Positions 43,369 through 53,776 of a DNA stretch of 64,000 nt are shown here, piece by piece. The stretch is from the NCBI GenBank assembly GCA_023935145.1, contig CM043699.1, forward strand, positions 131,014,536 to 131,078,535, read 5' to 3'. The notes under the pieces are model-generated. The model searched no databases and was not told the origin of the DNA. It saw nothing but the letters and a program-made list of their open reading frames with translations. Both the position numbers and the translations under genes were made by a program. The first letter of the stretch is position 1. Every line of letters begins with the position of its first letter. This stretch comes from Bretschneidera sinensis (Eukaryota; Streptophyta; Magnoliopsida; Brassicales; Akaniaceae).

Positions 43369-43580
43369 CCAGTCGACTGGGTACATATACCAGTCGACTA
43401 GTATATGAGACAGTATGTCTCCAGTCGACTGGGTCATTCATACCAGTCGACTAGTAAAATGGACAGTAAGTCCCCAGTCGACTGGATGAAAAATACCAGT
43501 CGACTGGATACCCAGAAGGTCTGAAAACATGATTTTTTCAAGTGAACCCAGTCGACTGGTATCACGACCCAGTCGACTGG
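43369..43580. promoter_or_regulatory. Helically phased array of eight CCAGTCGACTGG palindromes in U3 of C
   Basis: The sites start at 43369, 43390, 43421, 43443, 43474, 43496, 43548 and 43569 (spacing 21, 31, 22, 31, 22, 52, 21). Two read CTAGT at the right arm. The last site ends 94 bases before the TATA box. The 3' LTR copy has sites at 52347, 52368, 52399, 52421, 52452 and 52474 plus a degenerate one at 52490. An enhancer function is inferred from position and spacing. Confidence 0.75.
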
Positions 43581-43902
43581 TAGTTCAAAAATATGACCGT
43601 TGGACTCCAAATCTGAACGTTTTAAAGCAAATCTTTTTCAAATTAAAGTGCTAACGGCCATATTAATTGATTGCTATATAAACCCATTCATTTAAGCATT
43701 CAATAACAAGCTGCATACATTCAAAAAGAGTTGATCTCACACAATCAAGTTTTTATACTCTTGAAACACAAAAAGCTTTGAAAATATTCTTATTGAGCCA
43801 TCCTTCAAGCTTTACTTTGAAAGAGAAACATTATTCAGTTGTATAAGCTTCCATTAGCTGTTTCTCTACTATTTACTTTACATCATCTTTGTAAAGGGAT
43901 TA

Positions 43903-43958
43903 CTTCCGAAAGGAAGGGGATTACTTCCGAAAGGAAGGAGATAGCTTCCGAGAGGAAG
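43903..43958 (+). other. Three tandem 21-nt hairpins with GNRA-type loops in the leader of C
   Basis: CTTCC-GAAA-GGAAG occurs at 43903 and 43924, and CTTCC-GAGA-GGAAG at 43945, exactly 21 bases apart and about 230 bases after the TATA box. The loops GAAA and GAGA both fit GNRA. In the 3' LTR (about 52827-52882) the middle copy has lost the stem. Confidence 0.6.
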
Positions 43959-44245
43959 GGATTGTAAGGTTTGTACAACACCAGAAAAGTTGTACGACTA
44001 AGTTACTTAGTGGATTACTTCAAGGAGTTCCTTGAAGAGAGTGGACGTAGGGTCGGAACGAATCCGATATTGTCGAACCACTATAACCGGAGTTTGCATC
44101 TTCTTCTTTCTAAACTCTTTATTTACAGTGCATTACTTGTTTTAATTGTTTGCTGCTTATTCATTTTTATAAACTTGTATTAATTCCGCAAAAAGTTTTA
44201 AAAACCCAATTCACCCCCTCTTGGGTTGAAACCTCGATCTACAAT

Positions 44246-44257
44246 TGGTATCAGAGC
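44246..44257 (+). promoter_or_regulatory. Primer-binding site of C, Met-tRNA type
   Basis: TGGTATCAGAGC lies two bases after the 5' LTR. Confidence 0.93.
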
Positions 44258-44298
44258 TTCGTTCTCTTATTTAGGCTTAAAATCCTTGAGTTGATCCA

Positions 44299-45768
44299 AT
44301 GGTAGCAAATAGCTACTCTGAGGGACACTCTTATACTAGACCACCTTTTTCAATGGCTCAAATTATAACTATTAGAAAAATAAAATGAAAATCTTTGTCG
44401 AATGACAAGATTACAATCTATGGAGAATTATAGAAGAAAGAGCTAGAATTCCTTCAAAAGAAATAGTTATTGGAGAGACTCTTCATACAATACCTAAACT
44501 CAAAACTGAGTACACTGATGAGGATTGTAAAACGATGTCTCTCAATAGCAGAGCAACAAGCATGTTACATTGTGCATTAGATATTTCTGAATATAATAAA
44601 ATATTTGTATGCGTTTCTGCTAAAGAGATATGGGACAAATTACAAGTCACATATGAAGGAACTAGTGAAGTAAAAAAGTTAAAAATTTACATGTTGATTT
44701 CTGAGTATGAATCCTTTAAAATGTCTCCTGACGAAACTATTTCTGAAATGCACTCACGGTTCACCACTATTATAAATGGTTTAAAACTGCTTGGTAAGAA
44801 TATTGAGGAGGTTGAACTAACCAGAAAAATCTTGAGATCTCTGCCATCAGAATGGAAACCAAAGAGGACAGCCATACAGGAGGCCAATAATCTTGACAAA
44901 CTGGATGTTGAGACACTACTTGGGTCATTATTGACGTATGAGATGGAAGAAATGACTCCCATCGTCAATAATGATGAGAAGAAGAAAAAGCATATAGCTC
45001 TCAAAGCTTCTACGAGCAGCAAAGAAATGGAATCAGAAAAAGAAGCTGAGAGCAGCGAGGAAGATAGTGAAATGGCATTGATCACCAAACGATTTCACAG
45101 GTTCTTGAAGAAAAGCAAGAAACCTTACACAAAAGATTCCACTCTGAAAAAGGAACCGCTGCTATGGCTGCAAGAAGCCCGGTCACATTAGAGCTGATTG
45201 TCCAGTTTCAAACAAACCATACAAGGGCTTCAAAAAGAAAGCTATGGTAGCAACTACCTGGAGCGATGACGAAGAAGATGAGTCATCAGACAAAGAAATC
45301 GGATACGAGGAAATTGTCAACCTTTGTTTGATGGCAATCGACGATGATAGTGAGATAACATCTTCTCCCTCTTCTAAAAATAATATTGTGAGTAGTAGTG
45401 AAGAATTGCTAGAAGTAATAAATGAAATGCATGAGGAATTGAAGAAATTTGATTCTAGAAATTCTGTTATCAAGAAAGAAGTATCATCTCTCTCTAAAGA
45501 GATGATAAGTCTTAGAGAAGAAAAAGAAAAATTATCATCTTTACTGTATGATTCTTCTCAAGATTTTCTCAAAGATGAAAATGAGAATTTGAAAAATAAA
45601 ATTTCTGAATTAAATAGCACTATATCAAGACTTATGCTTGGTAAAAAAAAACTTGATGAAGTGCGCTTCCCAAAGATTAAGTGGAGGAAAATCTGGTGTA
45701 GGATACTCTCTTTTGGGAAAGCAAAAATCAAAAGAGAGCTTATTCATGAAAGCTTCATGTGTAAGTGA
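44299..45768 (+). pseudogene. Element C gag
   Basis: It starts MVANSYSEGHSYTRPPF. A 1-base loss in the T run near 44350 shifts frame, then TAG and TGA occur near 44376 and 44406. From 44535 the capsid part is open (MSLNSRATSMLHCALDISEY, SEVKKLKIYMLISEYESFKM). After a frame change near 45155 a complete CCHC zinc knuckle follows (CYGCKKPGHIRADC, about 45161-45202). The tail is acidic (SDDEEDESSDKEIGYEEI) and then coiled coil (KKEVSSLSKEMISLREEKEK). Confidence 0.85.
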
Positions 45769-46266
45769 AGCCTCTACTTCAAGAAATCCTAGCAAGATTA
45801 AAAGCACTCCCTCATTAAATGCTAGGAATTCAAATGTTCATCCAAAAATGAAGAAACCTAGAAATTCACATGCTTATATGTATGCACACTCTAGAAATGG
45901 TTATACACATCCTAGAAATAACCAACATGTACTTAATCAACATATGAATTCTGCACATGCTCATCCTAGGAATTACCATCATGGTTATCCTAGAAATAAT
46001 TTGCATACGTATGCTAGCATGTATCCTAGAATGCATCATCATTCATTTTTTGGAAATGACATGCATTTTTATACTCCTTACCATAGAAACATGTATCCTA
46101 GGAACTATTATCCTAAGGATTATAGGAATGCACATGTAAGATATCCTAGAAATTTTAACTACTATCATCCTAGGATTTTGCATCATCAATATGTCCATAG
46201 ATCACCATATACTGTTAAGAAAGTTTGGGTTCCAAAAGGAACCGTGTTTTCTAGGACTAACCCCTA
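45640..46266 (+). pseudogene. Element C spacer rich in His-Pro-Arg-Asn repeats
   Basis: This open stretch has about twenty units like HPRN, YPRN and SRN spaced by His, Tyr, Met and Asn (HAHPRNYHHGYPRNN, NMYPRNYYPKDY), then VKKVWVPKGTVFSR and TAA. It corresponds to 8252-8824 of element A. It lies between the gag coiled coil and protease and would be part of the gag-pol polyprotein. The function is unknown to me. Confidence 0.6.
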
Positions 46267-46324
46267 AGGACCCAAGAAATTTTGGATACCTAAAAGTGTT
46301 ATCGTATATACTTGTGTGATGTAG

Positions 46325-47600
46325 ATTTGCCTCCACACCAAGGAGAAAGGTAACTGTTGGTACCTTGATAGTGGATGCTCGAAGCACATGACCGGTGATA
46401 AAAGTGTATTCAATGCGCTAACTCTAAGAGATGGTGGACTTGTGACCATTGGAGACAATACTAAAATAAAGATCATCAGGCATGGAAAAGTCGGTAATGA
46501 TTTCTCAACCTTAGATAATGTATTGCTAGTACAAGGCTTTAAGCCAAATTTACTTAGCATTAGTCAGTTATGTGACAAAGGATACAAAGTCACATTTGAG
46601 ACCTCTCATTGTCTAGTTATAGACATCAAGAGCAACAAGATCAAATTCATTGGCCATAGACATGAAAATGTCTACATAGTTGATTTGAAATCCTTGCATT
46701 CTGAAAATAAAAAATGTTTTCCTATTTTTAGTGAAAATCCATGGCTATGGCATAGAAGGCTTGGTCATGTAAACATGAACTTGCTAAAAATAGTTTCAAG
46801 AAAAGATTTAGTTATTGGACTTCTTAAAATCAATTTTGAAAAAGACAAAGTATGCAATGCTTGTCAAATGGGAAAACAAACTAGGATTTCTTTTAAAGCA
46901 AAAAATGTAGTCTCAACTACCAGATCTTTGGAACTTTTGCATATGGACTTATTTGGTCCAATTAGTACCATTAGTCTAGGTGGCCATCAATATGCTCTTG
47001 TTATTATTAATGACTATTCAAGATATACCTTTATTGTTTTTATTGCTTACAAGGATGAAGCTTTCAAAGGATTTGAAAAGTTTTGCAAAAAGGTACAAAA
47101 TGAAAAAAGAATTTGTATTTCAAGCATAAGAAGTGATCATGGCAAAGAATTTGAAAATCAAAGCTTTTCAAAATTTTGTGATGAAAATGGAATTAATCAC
47201 AACTTTTCAGCTCCTAGAACTCTTTAACAAAATGGAGTTGTTGAGAGGAAAAATAGAGTTCTAGAAGAATTTTCAAGAACTATGCTTTGTGAAAATAGTT
47301 TACCAAAATACTTTTGGGCTGAAGCCGTAAATACTTCTTGCTATATATTAAATAGAATTTTGATAAGGCCTCTGCTTGATAAAACTCCATATGAACTATG
47401 GAAAGGAAGAAAGCCCAATATTTCCTATTTTCGTGCTTTTGGTAGTAAATGCTTCATCTTAAATAACAATAAAACTAACTTGGGTAAATTTGATTCCAAG
47501 ACCGATGAATGAATATTTTTAGGATATTCAACTACTAGTAAGGCATATAGAGTTTTTAATAAGAGAACTCTAGTGGTAGAAGAATCTATGTAACTATTGA
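46325..47600 (+). pseudogene. Element C protease and integrase
   Basis: The protease active site is WYLDSGCSKHMTGDKSVF (46357-46410). Integrase has HRRLGHVN and CNACQMGKQ (the HHCC zinc site), HMDLFGPIS, SIRSDHGKEFEN and NGVVERKNR, giving D, D, E. A TAA at 47225 replaces a conserved Gln just before QNGVVE, and a TGA at 47510 lies in FDSKTDE-IFLGYS. The frame changes near 47592 by loss of two bases. Confidence 0.88.
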
Positions 47601-47613
47601 TGAATCTAACCCA

Positions 47614-49443
47614 ATGAGTAGTAGAGAAGTTTCTTTTAAAGATGATGCAGATTTTATTCCAAGAATAGAAACTCCTACTCCCATTGTTGACCCAAAAGGG
47701 AGTTCACCTCAAGCTAATGAAGAGATGAAAACTCCTAATTTGGACCAACCATCCTCAAGTCAACAAGAGGAAAGTCTACCCAAGGATTGGAGGTATGTAA
47801 ATTATCATCCAATTGATCAAGTGATTGGGGATCATTCACAAGGGGTAAGAACTCGCTCTTCCATTAGAAATATTTGCAATTTTGTAGCTTATTTGTCTCA
47901 AGTAGAACCTAAGGCATTTATAGAAGCTGAAAAAGATAATGATTGGATAATTGCAATGCAGGAAGAGATAAATCAATTTGAGAGAAACAATGTTTAGAAA
48001 CTAGTTCCAAGACCAAAAGATCATTCAATAATTGGAACTAAATGGGTATATAGAAATAAAATGGATGAAAATGGTATAGTAACTAGAAATAGGGCTAGAT
48101 TAGTTGGTAAGGGATATAATCAAGAAGAAGGAATAGATTTTGATGAAACCTATGCTCCCGTAGCTAGATTAGAAGCCATTCGAATGTTATTAGCCTTTGC
48201 ATGCTTTAATAAATTCAAGCTATTTCAAATGGATGTGAAAAGTTTATTTTTAAATGGCTTTATAGAAGAAGAGGTTTATGTTGAGCAACCTCTTAGATTT
48301 GAAAATCCTAGTCTTCCAAATAATGTCTACAAGCTTTCTAATGCTCTATATGGGTTGAAGCAAGCTCCAAGAGCATGGTATGAAAGACTAAGTAAATTTT
48401 TGATTGACAATAATTTTGTAAGAGGTAGAATAGACACAACTCTCTTCACAAAAACTCACAAAAATGACACTTTGATAGTTCAAATTTATGTTGATGATAT
48501 TATATTTGGTGCTACTAATGAATCTATGTGTCAAGAGTTTGCAAAGTGCATGCAAGGTGAATTTGAAATGAGTATGATGGGAGAACTTACCTACTTCCTT
48601 GGACTTCAAATCAAGCAACTAAAAGGAGGCATCTTCATCAATCAACAGAAGTACATCAAGGACCTACTAAAGAGGTTCGGGATGGAAAGCTCAAAGCCAC
48701 TTGGAACACCTATGAGCACAACTATTAAACTTGATCTTGATGAAGGAGGTAAAATTGTAGATTCTAAATATTATAGAAGCATGATAGGTGTTTTACTTTA
48801 TTTAACTGCAAGTAGACCTGATATAATGTTCAGTGTATGCATGTGTGCTAGATTTCAGGCTAATCCTAAGGAATCACATATAGTTGCAGTAAAAAGAATC
48901 CTTAGATATCTACAAGGAACCCATACCATAGGATTATGGTACTCTAGAGATTCATCCTTTGAGCTAGTAAGTTATTCAGATGCTGATATTGTTGGATGTA
49001 GGTTAGATAAAAAAAGCACAAGTGGTACATGCCAATTCTTAGGAGCTATGTTAACCTCTTGGTTTTCCAAGAAACAAAATTTCGTTGCACTATCAACCGT
49101 CGAGGCGGAATACGTTGCAGCCGGAAGTTGTTGTGCCCAAGTATTATGGATGAAACAACAACTAGAAGACTATGGCATGAACCTAAAAAACATTCCAATA
49201 TTTTGTGATAATACTAGTGCTATCAACCTAACCAAGAACCCTATTCAACACTCTAAAACAAAGTACATAGAAATAAGACATCATTTCTTAAGAGACCATG
49301 CTCAAAAAGGTGACATAAGAATAGAATTCATTCCTTCAGAAAATCAAATAGCTGACATTCTTACAAAATCTCTAGGTGAAGCTAGTTTCTGTAAGATAAG
49401 AATGTTAATGGGATTGCTGGATTATGATAAACTGAATATCTGA
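47614..49443 (+). pseudogene. Element C reverse transcriptase and RNase H
   Basis: This is one frame of 610 codons, broken by a single TAG at about 47995 (a conserved Trp position after FERNNV). RT includes KARLV replaced by [34 protein letters not shown] and [14 protein letters not shown] (YVDD at 48487-48498). RNase H has [39 protein letters not shown] and [16 protein letters not shown]. It ends YDKLNI-TGA. Apart from the single stop, this is the best-preserved pol segment among the copia elements here. Confidence 0.92.
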
Positions 49444-50145
49444 TTGCTTCATAATTCATCATATGCATGTTTGACATCTAGTGAAAGAGTATTAATTATT
49501 GTTTAAATATCTCCCTCACTCAAGATGTCATAGATAAACAAATTTCGTGCTATATCTCAAGATTGAAAATTTTCATAAGGGTCTAGTCGACTGGTGGATC
49601 TATACCAAACGGCTGGTAAGTCACTGCCTTTTCATCCAGTCGACTGGTAAGGTTGACCCAGTCGACTGGTAAGTCTCTGTCTTTTCTTCCAGATGACTGG
49701 TAAATCTGTCCAGAAGTCTGGCATCTGTAGCCCTGTTTGGAGCCAATTTTTTGAAAATCAGTTATCATCCAGTCGACTGGTCAATTCAATCCAGTTGATT
49801 GTAATCTTACTGTCAGTTCACCCAGTCGACTGGATCATAAACCCAGTCGACTAGTATGAAAACTGTTCATCTTTCCAAAGTGACCCAGTTGACTGGTAAC
49901 TCGACCCAGTCGACTGGTATCGCAATTCTATATAAAGGACTGTTCATTTTTCTGATTTTTACGCCATTTTCGAGCACCCCTGTTTTCTCTCTCTAGAAAA
50001 ATTCACCATTTTGATCCAAAAACCATCCAAACTTCATCTAAACACATCGATCTACTCATCCACAAATAGATTTTTGACTTTCAACGGTTAAAATCTCTTA
50101 TTTTCAACAAAATTCTTTTTCCTCTAAAACTCCTTTTTCTTCAAA
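49444..50145 (+). promoter_or_regulatory. Spacer of C with a second phased palindrome array before the envelope-like ORF
   Basis: Twelve sites related to CCAGTCGACTGG lie at 49583, 49605, 49636, 49658, 49689, 49710, 49769, 49791, 49822, 49843, 49885 and 49906. They form six pairs of 21-22 bp. Pair starts are 53, 53, 80, 53 and 63 bases apart. About 15 bases after the last site comes CTATATAAAGGAC (49929), a TATA-like box, and then a CT-rich leader to the ATG at 50146. This resembles a duplicated U3 promoter that could drive the envelope-like ORF. Confidence 0.6.
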
Positions 50146-51408
50146 ATGAGCGATAAAATCCGTGTAAAATTCACAACGAGTGGACCAAATGCCCCTAAAA
50201 AGACAAGGTCTTCAAAATCTTCGGCATTGAAGTCGAAAGGAAAGGGATCAGCAGGCTCATCTAGCAGAACGCCCAGAACAGAGTTGGAGGAAACTCTGTT
50301 TTCCAGTCCGGCTGCTCATACGAGGTATAACTCCGTAATCCGTAATAAAAATATCATGACGAGTAGAGTTATTGATTTCGACTCTATTCGTCATGGAAAT
50401 TTTGATATTTTACCAGCATTTGAGGCAATAAATCTGACCCCACTGGTCAGAATACATGAAAAATATTACCCGCGACTGATTCACCAGTTCTACGCGAACT
50501 TGGTGAAACCCAGTCCTCTGGCTCTGAGATTCAGAACCAGAGTCAGCGGTGTGGAGTTTAAGGTCAACACTGACCTCTTAATGAGCAAACTGAGAATCCC
50601 ATTAAAGGGGATTCAGTGGAGTCTGGATGGATGGCCAGATAGCTTTGATGTCGAGGCGACCTGTCAGATAGTTAGGGGAGACCCTAACTATGTGTACAGA
50701 CCCACTACATTTCACACGTGTAGTGACATGCCCCTCGACTCAAAGATGTTTCAGTTGATTGTCAGTTAGACCATCCACCCTAGACTCGGGAGTCGAGGGT
50801 ATCTATCTAAGATAGATACAGTATTGATTTGGTGCCTTAAATCTGGGCACCACTTCAATATTTATCCTCTGCTGCTCGCCAACATGATAAATGGCGAAGC
50901 GAGCGACTCTGGGTGTCTTCCTTACGGGATGTTCATTACGCTCATACTCCAGCACTTCCGGGTACCTCTGCCGGCCTCCGAGGCTCAGGATATTAGACCG
51001 ACAGACATCATCAATGTCTCATCACTGAAGAAGATGGGATGTGCGGTTCAAGACGGCTTCCTCTATCCAAAAGTCGGGAAGCACTTACGGATACGAAGAG
51101 ATAAGAGTGATGATGATGAGGAGGAGGAGGCTACTGCCTATGCTGATATGGACATTGACACCTAAGCACCTCCGATTGGTGACTCGAGTACTGGCCCAAC
51201 TGGATACGGAGATATTCTTCAGACTATCTTGAGCCTTCAGATGACGATAGAGTCCGGTTTCCAATCCATGCAGTCTGAGTACCAGAGACTGAGCTCCTCC
51301 ATCGACCACCTACGGGACGACTTCGAGTTACATCGAGAGCACACCGAGGGTTCCCTAGCTAAGATTAGGGAACTTCTTTGTGATGGCTCGGACTCTCCTG
51401 CTCCTTGA
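50146..51408 (+). pseudogene. Element C envelope-like ORF (putative plant transposon protein domain)
   Basis: One frame of 420 codons runs from ATG 50146 to TGA 51406, with TAG at 50767 and TAA at 51163. It starts basic and Ser-rich (MSDKIRVKFTTSGPNAPKKT), followed by a helical domain with YYPRLIHQFYANLVKPSPLA, LLMSKLRIPLKGIQWSLDGW, PLDSKMFQLIVS and NIYPLLLANMINGEA, which resembles the plant transposon protein domain found in Sirevirus env-like ORFs (from memory). The C-terminus is acidic (DDDEEEEA), then coiled coil (SLQMTIESGFQSMQSEYQRL). I see no signal peptide or membrane segment. Confidence 0.7.
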
Positions 51409-52050
51409 GTTTTTGATTTCCTTATTATGTATTTAGGGTTTTCCAGCTCTTATCACATAGCACGGACATATCTTGTAGTATTTTGTCTTAGTTATGGCTC
51501 TATGAAGCCCGTTTATGTATCAACTTTTTATATATGATGTTGTGTTTCTATTAGCCATATTTACATCATTTGTGATATGTTTGCATTGTTTCAAATTACT
51601 TTTGTTCACGAAAATGCTATGAAACTGATAATGCTTGTATGAAAACTTTCGGTTCTTCCCGGGAAGGCTTTCGAAATTCGAATGAAGCCAAAATTTCGCA
51701 TACAGGTTTTTTTAATCATTCTCTAGATGATTGTAGTGGATAAATAGCTTATTTTTTGATTTCTAGCCCCTTTGGTTGTTGTTGTCAAAACGGGAGAGAA
51801 AAATGAGAAAAACTAAATAAAAGAAACCAATGCATAGATTTAGGGGGAGCACTGCTCCAAAACTTATTCTTTGATTGGTTGAGTTAATTGTGGTTGGTTG
51901 AAATATATATGAACTGCGTTTGTCTATTTACAAGGTGGTTTTATTCGAAAAACAGAGGAGACTCTGTCCGTTTTTTCGTAAAAATCAAACACTTAGCCTT
52001 TTTATTTGTTTTCTCATCATTAGTTTTGTCATCATCAAAAAGGGAGAGAT
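51409..52050 (+). other. Element C 3' noncoding region with several polypurine tracts
   Basis: Purine-rich tracts lie at about 51788-51800 (ACGGGAGAGAAAAATG), 51841-51853 (TAGGGGGAGCACTG) and, next to the 3' LTR, AAAAAGGGAGAGA at 52037-52049, the working plus-strand primer. No ORF with support is seen. Confidence 0.65.
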
Positions 52051-53165
52051 TGTTGACCTTCACCCGTATTTTAATGATGACAAAACACAACTGTTATTAT
52101 ACTAACTAAGTGTAGTAAGCAACAAAAACGTTCAACCAAGGATCAAAGTTCAAGAACTCAAACTGAATCAAAGTATCAAGTGAAGATTGAAGAACTAGTA
52201 TAGGTTTAAGGTTTTAGAACCAATGTATGTCTCACTTATACACTGTAATAGCTTATTCAATGGCTCGAACAAAAAAAGTTTTCTAAACCGATCGTTTTAA
52301 AACAAAATTTTTAAATTAAAACAGAAAAACTGGGTTGGAAGACAACCCAGTCGACTGGGTACATATACCAGTCGACTGGTATATGAGACAATATGTCTCC
52401 AGTCGACTGGGTCATTCATACCAGTCGACTGGTAAAATGGACAGTAAGTCCCCAGTCGACTGGATGAAAAATACCAGTCGACTGGATATCCAATCGACTG
52501 GTAGTTCAAAAATATGACCGTTGGACTCCAAATCTGAACATTTTAAAGCAAATCTTTTTCAAATTAAAGTGCTAACGGCCATATTAATTGATTGCTATAT
52601 AAGCCCATTCATTTAAGCATTCAATAACAAATTGCATACATTCAAAAAGAGTTGATCTCTCACAATCAAGTTTTTATACTCTTGAAACACAAAAAGCTTT
52701 GAAAATATTCTTATTGAGCCATCCTTCAAGCTTTACTTTGAAAGAGAGACATTATTCAGTTGTATAAGCTTCCATTAGCTGTTTCTCTATTATTTACTTT
52801 ACATCATTTTTGTAAAGGGATTACTTCCGAAAGGAAGGGGATTACTTCCAAAAGAAAGGGGATAGCTTCCGAGAGGAAGGGATTGTAAGGTTTGTACAAC
52901 ACCGGGAAAGTTGTACGACTAAGTTACTTAGTGGATTACTTCAAGGAGTTCCTTGAAGAGAGTGGATGTAGGGTCGGAACGAATCCGATATTGCCGAACC
53001 ACTATAATCTGAGTTTGCATGCTCTTCTCTCTAAACTCTTTATTTACAGCACATTACTTGTTTTAATTGTTTGTTGCTTATTCGTTTTTATAAACTTGTA
53101 TTAATTCCGCAAAAAGTTTTAAAAACCCAATTCACCCCCCCTTTGGGTTGAAACCTCGATCTACA
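52051..53165 (+). repeat. Element C 3' LTR
   Basis: It runs from TGTTGACCTTCACCC to CTCGATCTACA. The TATA box CTATATAAGC lies at 52595, 94 bases after the last (degenerate) palindrome. Relative to the 5' LTR, a segment of about 56 bases between two palindromes is missing, as expected for recombination between repeats. Confidence 0.93.
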
Positions 53166-53170
53166 CAGTT

Positions 53171-53396
53171 CTTCTCCCTCCCCTCTAACATTCAGTTTAT
53201 TGGTTCTCATACCAAAGGTGGTTCTCCATATAGTCTTAGAAGATCAATCCAATGAGGCTTGCTTGCAATGGATTACGGCTTGTGTTGCTAACTCATCTTC
53301 TCAATATATATATATATGAATTCTTGACAAGTTTAATATGAAAAGATCTTGACTGTATCATTGATGATTTGTGTATTAGTATCAAGATTTATAACA
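53171..53396 (+). repeat. Element B 3' LTR, right part
   Basis: It continues the LTR after the right CAGTT copy (53166-53170) and ends TTTATAACA, followed by B's duplication CTAAT. Confidence 0.92.
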
Positions 53397-53776
53397 CTAA
53401 TTTCTTTTTCAAATTTTGTCAAAGATGGAGCTTCGTTCTAGAAATAGAGTCTCTAATTCCTCAATTGATGGTAAGTTTTCACTCTCGTTCTTTCTTTCGT
53501 TTAATTTTCGAGATGTTTATTCTTGCTTGATTACTGAGAAAATGCAAAATAAGAGAAAGAAAATTTATCATTTAAACTCTGGTTTTGGTTTTCTTGGAAC
53601 ACGAAAATAACTTATCCATTTCTTATTCATTTATGTTTTTTTTTTAATAATAACTTAGCAACGGGAATGCAATCTTCTTTCCCGTGATAATTAATTTTTT
53701 TATTATGGGATCCAGGATTTTCTAGACAGCGAATCCTTTATTACTATTTTTTTAAACATCTATTTACAAGAACTTC

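Larger units (their letters stand above)
43073..44243 (+). repeat. Element C 5' LTR
   Basis: It runs from TGTTGACCCTCATCC to CTCGATCTACA. U3 holds eight palindromes (43369-43580), the TATA box is CTATATAAAC at 43674, and the leader has three 21-bp hairpin repeats (43903-43958). Confidence 0.93.
43073..53165 (+). mobile_element. Sirevirus-like Ty1/copia retrotransposon C, nested in the 3' LTR of B
   Basis: It has LTRs 43073-44243 and 52051-53165 and the perfect 5-bp duplication CAGTT (43068-43072 and 53166-53170). The order is Met-tRNA primer site, gag with CCHC knuckle, His/Asn-rich spacer, protease, integrase, RT, RNase H, palindrome array, envelope-like ORF, several polypurine tracts and 3' LTR. 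The envelope-like ORF and repeated LTR palindromes are described Sirevirus traits. About 13 mismatches are visible in the first 270 LTR bases. The 3' LTR also lacks about 56 bases between two palindromes. Confidence 0.94.
36504..53396 (+). mobile_element. Ty1/copia retrotransposon B in the 5' UTR of the RAD16-like gene (contains element C)
   Basis: LTRs are 36504-37055 and 42777-53396, the latter split by C at 43073-53165. The perfect 5-bp duplication CTAAT lies at 36499-36503 and 53397-53401. The order is Met-tRNA primer site, gag, protease, integrase, RT, RNase H and polypurine tract. The proteins are distinct from the Sirevirus-like A and C, and the LTRs are short (about 0.55 kb). I do not assign a lineage. 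Several stops and frameshifts make it inactive. Confidence 0.93.

Noticed and set aside
44246..44257. tRNA-like text at the primer-binding sites as tRNA genes
   Set aside because: Only the 12-18 bases complementary to the tRNA 3' end are present, with no cloverleaf.
53771..53776. ACTTCC as LINE target duplication (also near 54602)
   Set aside because: Only six bases, in low-complexity surroundings; LINE duplications are usually longer.
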